A DNA stretch of 64,000 nt from contig NZ_JH992922.1 in NCBI RefSeq assembly GCF_000315425.1, positions 731,560-795,559 on the forward strand, given 5' to 3'. The notes under the pieces were generated by a model, which ran no database searches, was not told the origin of the DNA, and saw nothing but the letters and a program-made list of their open reading frames with translations. Origin of the DNA: Massilia timonae CCUG 45783 (GTDB lineage: Bacteria; Pseudomonadota; Gammaproteobacteria; Burkholderiales; Burkholderiaceae_D). A program made the translations under genes and the position numbers. Shown piece after piece: positions 45,253 through 54,449 of this stretch (position 1 is its first letter; the number at the start of each line of letters is the position of its first letter).

Positions 45253-46496
45253 ACCAGCACTTCGAGCGCCGGCGGATGGCCGAGGAACATGGCCGGGCTG
45301 GCGCTGGCGCCGTAGGCGCCGGACTGGAACACCACCACCAGGTCGCCGACGCGGGCATGGGCCAGCGGCATGCGGTCGGCCAGGATGTCGAGCGGGGTGC
45401 ACAGCGGGCCGGTGGCCGAGGCCGGGCCGCTGTCCGGCGCGTCGCCCGCGGCATTCATGCGGCTGCCGACCGCCACCGGATAATTCTTGCGAATCACCTG
45501 GCCCAGGTTGCCCGAGGCGGCCAGGTGGTGGTGCATGCCGCCGTCCAGCACCAGGAACACCTCGCCGCGCGAGACCTTGCGGTCGATTACGCGCGCCACG
45601 TACACGCCGGCTTCGCCGACCAGGTAGCGTCCCAGTTCCAGCGCCAGCCGCGCCTGCGGCAGCGCCGCGGCCAGGCGCGGCAGCCAGGCGGCCAGGTGTT
45701 CGCCCATCGGCGCCGGATCGATGCGCGCCTCGCCCGGGAAATACGGGATGCCCAGGCCGCCGCCGATGTTCAGCTGGCGCAGCGCCAGCGGGCTGTCGCC
45801 GGCCAGCCGCATGGCCAGCTCGATGCTGCGCGACTGCGCCTCGACGATGGCGTCCAGGCGCAGGCTCTGTGAACCGCTGAAGATGTGGAAGCCCTGGAAA
45901 TCCAGGCCCAGCGCCGCCACCTGCCGCAGCACGGCAGGCGCCTGTTCCTCGTCGATGCCGAAGGGCTTGGCGCCGCCGCCCATCTTCATGCCCGACGATT
46001 TCAGTTCGAAAGCCGGGTTGATGCGCAGCGCCACGCGCGGCGTGATGCCGAGCGCTTCGCCGATGCGCGCGGTGCGCGCCAGCTCGTGTTCGGACTCGAT
46101 GTTCAGGCACACGCCGGCGGCGACCGCCTGGCGCAGCTCCGCATCCGTCTTCGCCGGGCCGGCGAAGCTGATGTGGGCCGGGTCAATGCCGGTATCCAGC
46201 GCGGTCTTGAGTTCGCCGCTGGAGGCGACGTCGAGGCCGTCGACCAGGCCCGCCATGTGCTGCACCAGGGCCGGCATCGGATTGGCCTTGATCGAATAGT
46301 GCAATGCCACCTGCGGCGGCAGGATCGCGCGCAGGCCCGCCACCTTGCCGCTGCAGACGGCGCGGTCGACGGCGAAGAACGGCGTGCGGCCGACGCGCTC
46401 GGCCAGCCGGGTGAGCGGGATGCCGCCGACTTGCAGGACGTCGTCGACCACGGGGAAATGAATCTGGGGAGCGTGCTGGGGCTTGGTGCCGGTCAT
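45249..46496 (-). CDS. PLP-dependent decarboxylase, exosortase A-associated
   Basis: A 415-residue fold-type III enzyme of the ornithine/diaminopimelate decarboxylase kind (TIGR03099 group). The PLP Lys is in HYSIKANPMPALVQ near residue 70. NIGGGLGIPYFPGE marks the phosphate loop and CTPLDILADRMPL carries the active-site Cys. Substrate is unknown. No good ribosome site is visible at the ATG (46496). Located 41 bp after the acyl-CoA ligase gene on the same strand, as in other XrtA accessory loci. Its tail overlaps the convergent O-ligase gene by 4 bp. Confidence 0.9.
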   Translation of the reverse strand: MTGTKPQHAPQIHFPVVDDVLQVGGIPLTRLAERVGRTPFFAVDRAVCSGKVAGLRAILPPQVALHYSIKANPMPALVQHMAGLVDGLDVASSGELKTALDTGIDPAHISFAGPAKTDAELRQAVAAGVCLNIESEHELARTARIGEALGITPRVALRINPAFELKSSGMKMGGGAKPFGIDEEQAPAVLRQVAALGLDFQGFHIFSGSQSLRLDAIVEAQSRSIELAMRLAGDSPLALRQLNIGGGLGIPYFPGEARIDPAPMGEHLAAWLPRLAAALPQARLALELGRYLVGEAGVYVARVIDRKVSRGEVFLVLDGGMHHHLAASGNLGQVIRKNYPVAVGSRMNAAGDAPDSGPASATGPLCTPLDILADRMPLAHARVGDLVVVFQSGAYGASASPAMFLGHPPALEVLV

Positions 46497-46537
46497 GGGA
46501 ATAGGCTGGAACAGGTGCGGTAAGGTCCGGACGTTTT

Positions 46538-48103
46538 TTACTGGCCGGGCTGGAAGGTCGTGCGCAGCAGGTTGCGGTCGATCTTGCCGTTCGGGTTGCG
46601 CGGCAGCGCCTCGGCGCGCACGACGATGTGGGCCGGGATCATGTAGGCCGGCAGCCGGCGCCGGCATTCGGCCAGCAGCGCGGCGCGGTCGACCGCGCCA
46701 AGGTCGGCCACCGCCACCGCCACGATCGCCTGGCCCAGCGTCTCGTCGGCGATGCCGAACACCGCCACCTCGCTCACCAGGCCGCTGGCATGCAGCACGC
46801 TCTCGACCTCGGTCGGGCTGATGCGGTAGCCCGAGACCTTGATCATCTCGTCGCTGCGGCCGACGAAGTACAGGTAACCGTCGGCATCGCGCCGCACGGT
46901 GTCGCCCGACCACACGGCCAGCTCGGGCAGCGGCAGGGCCGGATCCTGGCCGGGGGCAGGACGGAAGCGCTGGGCGGTGCGCGCCGGGTCGTTCCAGTAG
47001 CCCAGCGCCACCAGGGCGCCGCGGTGCACCAGTTCGCCCGGCTCGTCGGCCTCGCACAGGGTGCCGTCGGGACGCACCACCAGCACCTCGGCATTCGGGA
47101 TCGCGCGTCCGATCGAATCGGGGCGGCGCGCCAGTTCGGCCGGCGGCAGGTAAGTGGAGCGGAAGGCTTCGGTGAGGCCGTACATCAGGTAGACCTCGGC
47201 GCGCGGCAGCGCCGCCCGCAGCGCCTCGACCGTCACCACCGGCATCGCGCCGCCGGAATTGGTGATGAAGCGCAGCGTGCAATCGGCCGGCCACTCCAGG
47301 CGCGACAGGGCGATCCACAGCGGCGGCACCGCGGCCAGGCCGGTGATGCGCTCGGCGCGTACGGCGGCCACGATGTCCTTCGGGAACAGGTAGTTCATCA
47401 GCACCACGCAGGCCCCGCGCAGGAAGGCGGTGGTCAGCTGGCTCAGGCCATAGTCAAAGCTCAGCGGCAGCACCGCCAGCAGGCGGTCGTCGGCACGCAT
47501 GCCAAGGTAGCCGGCCACGCTGGCGGCGCCGGCCACCATGTTCCGGTGCGACAGCACCACGCCCTTGGGGGCGCCGGTGCTGCCCGACGTATACAGGATG
47601 GCCGCCATATCGGTGTCGATGCGGCGGTGCGGGGTGAACGATACGCCGGTCTCGAGCTGCGACCAGCGCAGCAGCGCCAGGCCCGAAGGGGACGGCGCCG
47701 GCTGGGCGCCGTCGGTCAGCAGCAGCGCGCGCAGGTCAGGGCAGCCGCCCAGGCTGGCGGCCAGCTGGGCCTGGCGTTCGGGGGTCGTCACCAGCAGGCG
47801 CACATTGCAGTCGGCCAGGATGTAGGCCACCTGCTCGGCCTTGAGCAGCGGATTGACCGGCACGAACACGCAGCCGGCGGCGGCCGCGCCGAACATGGCC
47901 ACCACGTTCTCGATGCGCTTTTCCATGTACACCGCGACCCGCTCGCCCGGCTGCATGCCCTGGGCCAGGAACAGGGCCGCCGCCGCGTTGACCTGGTCGG
48001 CCAGTTCGCGGTAGGTGCAGCGCGCCGCGCCATAGGCGAGGGCCTCGGCCTCGGGGGTGCGCGCCGCGCTGTCGAAGATGCTGTCGTGGATCAGGTGGTT
48101 CAT
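46538..48103 (-). CDS. Acyl-CoA ligase (AMP-forming), exosortase A-associated
   Basis: A 521-residue ANL-superfamily ligase (TIGR03098 group). The P-loop is AILYTSGSTGAPKGVVLSH (about residues 165-183). YLMYGLTEAFRSTYLPP, SGDTVRRDADGYLYFVGR and the C-terminal Lys in NPNGKIDR complete the family signature. It likely activates a carboxylic or amino acid and loads it on the acyl carrier protein at 60551-60799. In related loci the ligase, decarboxylase, ACP and hydrolases form one group; here they are 12 kb apart. Start chosen at MNHLIHDSIFD. Confidence 0.9.
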   Translation of the reverse strand: MNHLIHDSIFDSAARTPEAEALAYGAARCTYRELADQVNAAAALFLAQGMQPGERVAVYMEKRIENVVAMFGAAAAGCVFVPVNPLLKAEQVAYILADCNVRLLVTTPERQAQLAASLGGCPDLRALLLTDGAQPAPSPSGLALLRWSQLETGVSFTPHRRIDTDMAAILYTSGSTGAPKGVVLSHRNMVAGAASVAGYLGMRADDRLLAVLPLSFDYGLSQLTTAFLRGACVVLMNYLFPKDIVAAVRAERITGLAAVPPLWIALSRLEWPADCTLRFITNSGGAMPVVTVEALRAALPRAEVYLMYGLTEAFRSTYLPPAELARRPDSIGRAIPNAEVLVVRPDGTLCEADEPGELVHRGALVALGYWNDPARTAQRFRPAPGQDPALPLPELAVWSGDTVRRDADGYLYFVGRSDEMIKVSGYRISPTEVESVLHASGLVSEVAVFGIADETLGQAIVAVAVADLGAVDRAALLAECRRRLPAYMIPAHIVVRAEALPRNPNGKIDRNLLRTTFQPGQ

Positions 48104-48294
48104 CGCATAGTGGGTACGGTCGCCGCATGGCGCGAAATGGCGCGGCGCATCCGCCACGCATCTGCAATCTTACCAGTTCGGGCCGCGCCGCAAGAAAGCG
48201 GATGCTTTTTCGACATCTTTTCGGTGCGCGGGAACGGCGATACCGCATGTTATATTTAAATCATGCCTAGAATAAACACATCCGCAGCGCCAGC

Positions 48295-49491
48295 ATGAGC
48301 GACATCCGCGCCATTCCCTCCGTCCCGATCCTCTCGCTCGGCGCCTTTGCCGGCCACGGCGCGACCCTGCCGGCGCTGGACGACGCGCCCGCGGTGCAGC
48401 CCGTCACGAGCGGCCGGATCGCGATCGGCATGGCGTTGCGCGCGCTCGGCGTCGGCCCCGGCGACAAGGTGCTGGTGCCGGCCTACCACAGCCCTTCGAT
48501 GATTCCGCCGGTGCACTGGCGCGGGGCCGAGGTGGTGTTCTACCGGGTCCATCCCGACACCACGGCCGACCTGGACGACGTGGCAAGCAAGCTGGGCCCC
48601 GGCGTGAAGGCCGTCATGGTCACCCATTTCTTCGGCTTTCCGCAAGACCTGCGCGCCCTGCGCGCGCTGTGCGACTCTCACGCCGCCGGCCTGGTCGAGG
48701 ATTGCGCCCACTGCTTCTTCGGCGAGCGCGATGGCGTCGCGGTCGGCGCCAGCGGCGACTACGCGATCGGCAGCAGCATGAAATTCTTCCCCATCTTCGA
48801 GGGCGGTTGCCTGGTGTCGCACCGCCACCGGCTGCCCGCGGCCCTGCATGGCGCCGGCGCCGGCTTCGAAGCCAAGGCCGCGCTGGGCGCGCTCGAAGCC
48901 AGTTTCGCCCAGGGCCGCCTGCCGCTCGTGCGCGCCGCGCTGGCCCTGCCGCTGGGCCTGAAGACGGCGCTGTGGAACCGGCTCAAGGCACGCAGCGCCA
49001 ACCCCGGCGCCGGCGCGATCCCGGCGCTGGCCCCGGCCTCGTCTGACAGCAGCTTCGACTTCGATCCGCGCTGGGTCGACCGCCGCTCGTCGTGGTTCTC
49101 GCGCGCCGTCCTGCGGCGCGCCGGCCGCGCGCGCCTGGTCGGGGCGCGGCGCCGCAATTACCTGGAACTCGAACGCGCGCTGGCCGGTGCGCCCGGCTGG
49201 CAGCCGCTGTTCGCGGCGCTGCCCGCCGGCGCCTGCCCCTGGGTGTTCCCGCTGCTGGCCGACCGGCCGGACGCGCTGTTCGAACGCCTGCGCGCTGCCG
49301 GCGTGCCGATGGTGCGCTTCGGCGCCAGCCTGTGGCCCGGGGTCGACGCCACGGTCTGCCCCAACAGCGTGGCGCTCGGCCGGCGCCTGTTCGGCCTGCC
49401 CGTGCACCAGGCATTGCGCGCGCCGGAGCGCGCCTGGCTGGCCGCCACCGTGCGCCGCGCGCTGGAAGAGACGGCGGGAGCGGCGTCATGA
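48295..49491 (+). CDS. DegT/DnrJ-type aminotransferase-like protein
   Basis: A 398-residue PLP enzyme of the DegT/DnrJ/EryC1/StrS kind. The catalytic Lys lies in IGSSMKFFPIFEGG (near residue 162), and VPAYHSPSMIPPV and MVTHFFGFPQDL are fold landmarks, followed by VEDCAHCFFGE. These enzymes usually install an amino group on a keto-sugar nucleotide. The region after residue 190 is more Arg/Ala-rich than in typical sugar aminotransferases. It overlaps the next gene by 4 bp (ATGA). Confidence 0.82.
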   Translation: MSDIRAIPSVPILSLGAFAGHGATLPALDDAPAVQPVTSGRIAIGMALRALGVGPGDKVLVPAYHSPSMIPPVHWRGAEVVFYRVHPDTTADLDDVASKLGPGVKAVMVTHFFGFPQDLRALRALCDSHAAGLVEDCAHCFFGERDGVAVGASGDYAIGSSMKFFPIFEGGCLVSHRHRLPAALHGAGAGFEAKAALGALEASFAQGRLPLVRAALALPLGLKTALWNRLKARSANPGAGAIPALAPASSDSSFDFDPRWVDRRSSWFSRAVLRRAGRARLVGARRRNYLELERALAGAPGWQPLFAALPAGACPWVFPLLADRPDALFERLRAAGVPMVRFGASLWPGVDATVCPNSVALGRRLFGLPVHQALRAPERAWLAATVRRALEETAGAAS

Positions 49492-50513
49492 ACTGGCGCG
49501 TGGTCCCGGCAACCGAACTGGCGGCCCGTCCCGAGCACCTGGAACGCTGGCGCCGCCTGCACCGCGAGAGCGCCGGCTCGCCGCTGCTGGCGCCGGAATT
49601 CGTGCTCCCCCTGCTGGCCGTGTTCGGCACCGGACGGGAAGTGCTGGCCTGGCGCGAGCGCGATGGAGAAACCGACGCGATGGCGATCCTGGCGCCGTCG
49701 CGCCTGGGCGCCTGGAATACCTTCCAGCCGGCCCAGGCCCCGGTCGGCCTGTGGCTGCAGCGCGACGCCGGGGCGCCCGGCGCCGGCCTGCCCGGCCTGT
49801 TGCGCGCCCTGCCCGGCGCCGCCCTCACGCTCGGCCTGACCCAGTGCGATCCGATGCTGATGGCGCGTCCCGCGCACGGTGACGGCGGCTTGCGCAGCAT
49901 GGACTATATCGAGACCGCCCGCGTCACCCTGCCGGCCAGTTTCGAGGACTACTGGAATACGCGCGGCAAGAACCTGCGCAGCAATCTGCGCAAGCAGCGC
50001 AAGCGCCTGCAGGACGACGGCGTGCCGACCCGGCTCCAGGCCAGCCGCGCGGCACACGAGATGGCGGCCGCGGTCGAGGACTACGGCCGCCTGGAAAGCG
50101 CGGGCTGGAAGGCGCAGGACGGCACCGCCGTCAGCGCCGGCAACGAGCAGGGCCGCTTCTACCGCGCCATGCTGGAAGCCTTCGCCGCCATCGATGCGGC
50201 TTGCGTCTACCGCTACTTCATCGGCGAACGGCTGGCGGCGATGGACTTGTGCGTAGAGGGCGGCGGCTGCATCGTGGTGCTCAAGACGGCCTACGACGAG
50301 GGTATCGGCAACGGCCTGTCGCCGGCGCTCCTGATGCGCGAGGAAGCCACGCGCGACATCATCGAAGCGCGCCGCTTCGAGCGCATCGAATTCTATGGGC
50401 GGGTGATGGAATGGCACTTGCGCTGGACCGGCGAGGTGCGCACCATGTACCACCTGAACGCCTATCGCTGGCCCTGGCTGGGCCGGCTGCACGCACGCGC
50501 CGCCGGGCGCTGA
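49488..50513 (+). CDS. GNAT acetyltransferase, BcsL/CelD type
   Basis: A 341-residue protein with the GNAT_acetyltransf_6 (BcsL/CelD) arrangement. It carries YWNTRGKNLRSNLRKQRKRL near residue 160, RYFIGERLAAMDLCVE and YDEGIGNGLSPALLMREEA. It probably N-acylates an amino-sugar, and its 4-bp coupling to the aminotransferase gene suggests the two act one after another on the same sugar. The N-terminus (about residues 1-120) is less conserved and may bind the glycan. Confidence 0.82.
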   Translation: MNWRVVPATELAARPEHLERWRRLHRESAGSPLLAPEFVLPLLAVFGTGREVLAWRERDGETDAMAILAPSRLGAWNTFQPAQAPVGLWLQRDAGAPGAGLPGLLRALPGAALTLGLTQCDPMLMARPAHGDGGLRSMDYIETARVTLPASFEDYWNTRGKNLRSNLRKQRKRLQDDGVPTRLQASRAAHEMAAAVEDYGRLESAGWKAQDGTAVSAGNEQGRFYRAMLEAFAAIDAACVYRYFIGERLAAMDLCVEGGGCIVVLKTAYDEGIGNGLSPALLMREEATRDIIEARRFERIEFYGRVMEWHLRWTGEVRTMYHLNAYRWPWLGRLHARAAGR

Positions 50514-50515
50514 TT

Positions 50516-51559
50516 TCAGCGCACCGCTTCGAGCGAGCGCGGCGCGACCCCGGCCTGGGGCGCCAGCGCCGCCCCCACCTGCGACAGGGCCAGGAACTGG
50601 CCGCCGATCTCGTCGCGGAACCAGGCGCAGTAATCGTGGATCGTGGAAATCAGGCGCTCGCGGTCGGCCGCGTCGCGCACATAGGGCGTGTGGCCAGGCA
50701 CCAGCGAGGGGCTGTGGTAGGTCAGCGAGAACACTTCGCAGCCATCGGCGCGCAGCGCGCGCGTCAGGCGCCGCATCTCGGCGCCTGTGGCGACTTCGGG
50801 ACTGAGGCGGATGCGCTCGAGCGCGCGGGTGCGCGCCAGCACACCGCCCATGCGTAGCACGCGTCCCGCCGGGCTGCGCGCCAGGTCGAACAGGCGCGAC
50901 CCCATGCCGCGCAGCCAGCCGGCATAGCCGGTGGTCACCGGCAGCTCGAGCAGGCGCCGTCCGCCGGCCTCGAACCAGTAGGGATGCTCGTCGAAGGCGC
51001 GGAAATCGGGGGCGCCGTCGTCCTCGAAGCGGGTATAGGGCACCACGCTGGCGTCGATCTCGTAGCCCAGCGCGGCCACCGCCTCGGCGCTGTGCGGCCC
51101 CAGGCCGTAGCGGCCCGACTTGAAGGCGGTCGGGGCACGCCCGAAAGCGTTGCCGATGGCGTTGGTGAGCATGCGCAGCTTGGCCAGCTCCAGCTCGCGC
51201 GGCAGGTTGCCGGCATAGGAATTGAAGCGCGTGACCTGTTCTTCATAAGGCGGCGAGACCCAGGGGTGCAGTTGGGTGCCGATATCGCAGCGTCCTTCCT
51301 GCATCAGCCGGCGCAGGGTGGCGACGGCCTGCGGGGCGGTGGCCACCGGCCAGTCGACCATATAAGCCGGCACGATGCCGAAGCGGTCGAACACGCGCTC
51401 GTGCATCAGCGGCTGGGCCGCGACCGAGGCGGTATCGACGCTGGCGCGGTCGAATGGCCGGTCCCAGGCGAATTCTTCCTCGGTATCGACGATCACGATC
51501 AGGACCGGCGGCCGTCCGGCCGCCAGCCGGGCCGCTACATGGTTGGTTGTGCTTAGCAT
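50516..51559 (-). CDS. Polysaccharide deacetylase-like protein
   Basis: A 347-residue NodB-fold protein of the WalW-like subgroup. It opens PPVLIVIVDTEEEFAW (metal-binding acidic residues) and has GTQLHPWVSPPYEE for a His and PTAFKSGRYGLG as the third motif; SLTYHSPSLVPGH sits near the C-terminus. No signal peptide. This would be a second deacetylase in the locus, besides the one at 32398-33282. It converges tail-to-tail with the GNAT gene (2 bp apart). Confidence 0.82.
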   Translation of the reverse strand: MLSTTNHVAARLAAGRPPVLIVIVDTEEEFAWDRPFDRASVDTASVAAQPLMHERVFDRFGIVPAYMVDWPVATAPQAVATLRRLMQEGRCDIGTQLHPWVSPPYEEQVTRFNSYAGNLPRELELAKLRMLTNAIGNAFGRAPTAFKSGRYGLGPHSAEAVAALGYEIDASVVPYTRFEDDGAPDFRAFDEHPYWFEAGGRRLLELPVTTGYAGWLRGMGSRLFDLARSPAGRVLRMGGVLARTRALERIRLSPEVATGAEMRRLTRALRADGCEVFSLTYHSPSLVPGHTPYVRDAADRERLISTIHDYCAWFRDEIGGQFLALSQVGAALAPQAGVAPRSLEAVR

Positions 51560-52026
51560 TGCATCATTTCCGCGAAGCCCGAGTGCGCCACATCGGCGCA
51601 GCACAACGGCCGGCACTGTGTCCTTGGATAAAGGGACCAGCCATGTCGCCAGTCCATTGATGTTGTCATCCTAGCACATTAAATAATTATTCAATGTCAA
51701 CTTCGCAAGGATGCGTGCGCGCGCCCAAGGCATATTCAGCAAATCCGAAACATTGCCGGTGCACAAAAACGCGTTATTCGGCTCAAGTTCTGATTTTGAC
51801 CCGTCACAAGTGTAAAAAAACCAAGAATATTGTAGCTTTTTTACGTCTTTCGGCAAAAATACGCTTGACTTTATTTGCGTAAATACTTTCAAGTTCGACA
51901 TTTTCGTTGTTTTTGCGCAGAAAATCAGCAAAATCTGTTCAAAATTGGCCCATGGAAATGTTTGTCAGGGTAAAGTTCAGTTCCACACGGAAATTAATTC
52001 CACTGCGAAACGACACCCCAACTCCC
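51560..52026. other. AT-rich intergenic region
   Basis: A 467-bp gap upstream of the large secreted protein gene, clearly lower in GC than the genes around it. It must hold promoters for the deacetylase (minus) and the secreted protein (plus). I see TTGACT at 51863-51868 and many A/T runs but no convincing -10 at the right spacing, no sigma-54 site, no hairpin with a U-tract and no small gene. Confidence 0.5.
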
Positions 52027-54357
52027 ATGACCCCTGACCAGATCACCCCGAGCCGCGCGGAACGTGGCAGCAATCACAGCGCCAAGCCGGCCCGCCTGAC
52101 TGCACGCTGCACCTCCGTCATCGCCACCGCACTGAGCGCCGCCATGCTGAGCGCCTGCGGCGGCGGCGGTGGCGACGACCTCGCGCCCGACGCGGTGTCG
52201 TACACCGACTCCGGTACGTCGCTGGCCAAGACCACCACCGGCTTCACCCCGAAACCGACCACCCCGACCGTCCTCACGCCGGTGACCACGCCGGCCGCGA
52301 TCGTCGCCGGCCCCACCTTGACCGATGTCGAGATCCAGAATACCGGCCTGGCCCAGACGAATGTGCCGTTTACCTTTGGCCAGGTAGTCGCGGCCGGCCA
52401 GATGGCGCCGACCGAAGGCCTTGCGGCCCGCCTGTCGAACGGCACCCTGCTACGCCTGCAGACCGATATCAAGGCGACCCACGCCGACGGCTCGGTGCGT
52501 CACGTGATCGTGTCCGGCATCCTGCCGACCCTGGCCGTCGGCCAGATCGAGAAGATCCAGCTGGTCAAATCGACCGCGTCCGAAAAAAGCAGGGTGACCC
52601 TCGAAGGCCTGGCCGCGAGCGGCCTGAGCGCGAACGTCGTCATCACCGCCGACGGCGTGCAGTACAACGCCTCCCTGGCCGATGCGCTGGCTTCCCCGAA
52701 GCCTGTCAGCTGGCTGTCGGGTTCGGTTGCCAACGAATGGATCGTGAGCACCCCGGTGAAGAACGGCGCCGGCGTCGTGCATCCCCTGCTGACGGCCAGT
52801 TTCGCCGTACGCTGGTATCCGGGCTTGTCGAAACAGGCACGGGTCGACGTCGTCGTCGAAAACACGAAGACCTTCAAGGCAGGCGCCCGCAACCTCGTAT
52901 ATGACGTGAGCGTCGATGTCGCCGGCCGCCGCATCTACACCAAGGCTGGCCTGACCCATTACCATCACGCGCGCTGGCACCAGAGCGCCTGGTGGGACGC
53001 TGCCCGCGCGCCACAGGCGCACGTGCGTCACAATACGTCCTACCTGATCGCATCAAAAGCGGTTTCTAACTACGACCAGAACGTCGTGCCGTCGGAAAGC
53101 ATGCTGGCCGATCTGGGCAAGGGCATCACCACGGCCAACACCGGCCCGATGAAGATCGGTCCCGTCATGGCGGCCATGGGCACCACGGGCGGTCGCGCCG
53201 ACATCGGCCCCCTGCCTTCCTGGTCAGTCGCTTATCTGCTGTCGAAGGACCAGCGCGCGCTGAACTCGATGATGGCCGCCGCCGATGGCGCCGCCAGCTG
53301 GTCGATCCACATGCGCGACGAGAACACCGGCAACCCGGTGCGCGCCGACAGCGCGGCCAACAAGAATATTTCGACCCACATGAATCTGGCAAACAAGGCT
53401 CCGCTGCCGGTGCCGCGTTGCGCCAATAACAACAAGCAGCTGTGCAGTACGCCGTATTCGCACGATACCGCCCACCAGCCGTCGATGGTCTACCTCCCGT
53501 ATCTGCTGACCGGCGACTACTACTATCTCGAAGAACTGCTGTTCTGGGCGGCTGCGAATCCGCTGGAAACCGATCCAGGCAATTCCGGCTATGGCCAGGG
53601 CCTGGTGCGCTGGCAGCAGGTACGCGGCCAGGCCTGGTCGCTGCGCACGCTCGGCCATGCCGCCTACGTCACCCCGGACAGCCACCCGCTGAAAGACTAT
53701 TTTGTCAAACAGGTCGACAACAACCTGAACTTCTATCACGCGACTTATGTGGTCGGCAATCCAAACCAGCTGGGGGTGTACGACGGCTCTGGCGCCAGTT
53801 CGTTCAAGGTGGCCGCTTCGGCCCCATGGCAGGACGACTTCCTGACCTGGAGCTTCGGCTACCTGACCGAACTCGGCTTCGAGAAGGCCCTGCCGATCCT
53901 CCAATGGAAGGCGAAGTACGCTGTCGGCCGCATGACCACGCCGGGTTTCTGCTGGATCCAGGCCTCGGCTTATCACCTGGAGTTCCGCCCAAGCGCCAAG
54001 GAACCGATCTTCAGCGACCTGACCGCCATGCACACCTATAACTTTGCCGGCGACAGCATTCTGAACGAAAGCAAGCGCCTGAAGCATCCGCAGGGCCTGA
54101 AGTATATCGACCAGCCTTGTGCAAGCGTCCAGCAGAGCGATTGGCTGCGCGTCGCGTCGAAGGGGCGCTGGTCTCCGGGCCGCATGTCGGGCTACTCCGA
54201 TTCGACCATGGGCTACCCGTCCAATATGCAGCCGGCGCTGGCGGTTGCGGCGACTTCGCGCATCGCCAACGCGACCCAGGCCTGGACCGTTTTCAGCGGC
54301 CGCGCAGACAAGCCCGACTACAGCAAGGGCCCGCAATGGAACATCGTTCCACGCTGA
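52027..54357 (+). CDS. Large RIFT-barrel-like secreted lipoprotein (paralogue 1)
   Basis: About 776 residues. A lipobox (MLSAC, Cys near residue 44) is followed by Gly and a Thr/Pro-rich linker (about 60-100). The body opens with a beta-rich module (LTDVEIQNTGLAQTNVPFTF; ATHADGSVRHVIVSG), which resembles the N-terminal RIFT barrel of PcRGLX/YetA-type polysaccharide lyases. A helical domain follows (PYLLTGDYYYLEELLFWAA; LVRWQQVRGQAWSLRTLGHA). I infer a carbohydrate-active or carbohydrate-binding role; the family is not certain. A close paralogue lies at 56633-58798. Terminator at 54415-54449. Confidence 0.7.
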   Translation: MTPDQITPSRAERGSNHSAKPARLTARCTSVIATALSAAMLSACGGGGGDDLAPDAVSYTDSGTSLAKTTTGFTPKPTTPTVLTPVTTPAAIVAGPTLTDVEIQNTGLAQTNVPFTFGQVVAAGQMAPTEGLAARLSNGTLLRLQTDIKATHADGSVRHVIVSGILPTLAVGQIEKIQLVKSTASEKSRVTLEGLAASGLSANVVITADGVQYNASLADALASPKPVSWLSGSVANEWIVSTPVKNGAGVVHPLLTASFAVRWYPGLSKQARVDVVVENTKTFKAGARNLVYDVSVDVAGRRIYTKAGLTHYHHARWHQSAWWDAARAPQAHVRHNTSYLIASKAVSNYDQNVVPSESMLADLGKGITTANTGPMKIGPVMAAMGTTGGRADIGPLPSWSVAYLLSKDQRALNSMMAAADGAASWSIHMRDENTGNPVRADSAANKNISTHMNLANKAPLPVPRCANNNKQLCSTPYSHDTAHQPSMVYLPYLLTGDYYYLEELLFWAAANPLETDPGNSGYGQGLVRWQQVRGQAWSLRTLGHAAYVTPDSHPLKDYFVKQVDNNLNFYHATYVVGNPNQLGVYDGSGASSFKVAASAPWQDDFLTWSFGYLTELGFEKALPILQWKAKYAVGRMTTPGFCWIQASAYHLEFRPSAKEPIFSDLTAMHTYNFAGDSILNESKRLKHPQGLKYIDQPCASVQQSDWLRVASKGRWSPGRMSGYSDSTMGYPSNMQPALAVAATSRIANATQAWTVFSGRADKPDYSKGPQWNIVPR

Positions 54358-54414
54358 CCGCAGGCGGCATCCCGGCCGGCTTCGCCTGAAGCCAGCGTTC
54401 GGGAGCCGATCCGG

Positions 54415-54449
54415 GGCGGCGCCACCTGGCGGTGGCGCCGCCTTTTTTT
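54415..54449 (+). terminator. Intrinsic terminator after paralogue 1
   Basis: A perfect 12-bp GC stem (54415-54426 with 54431-54442) with a TGGC loop followed by seven T residues. It overlaps the stop codon of the convergent glycosyltransferase gene. Confidence 0.93.

Noticed and set aside
51671-51931. An 86-codon minus-strand frame in the AT-rich gap
   Set aside because: No ribosome site, no recognisable features, and AT-rich codon use unlike the rest of the locus; it is probably chance in low-GC DNA.
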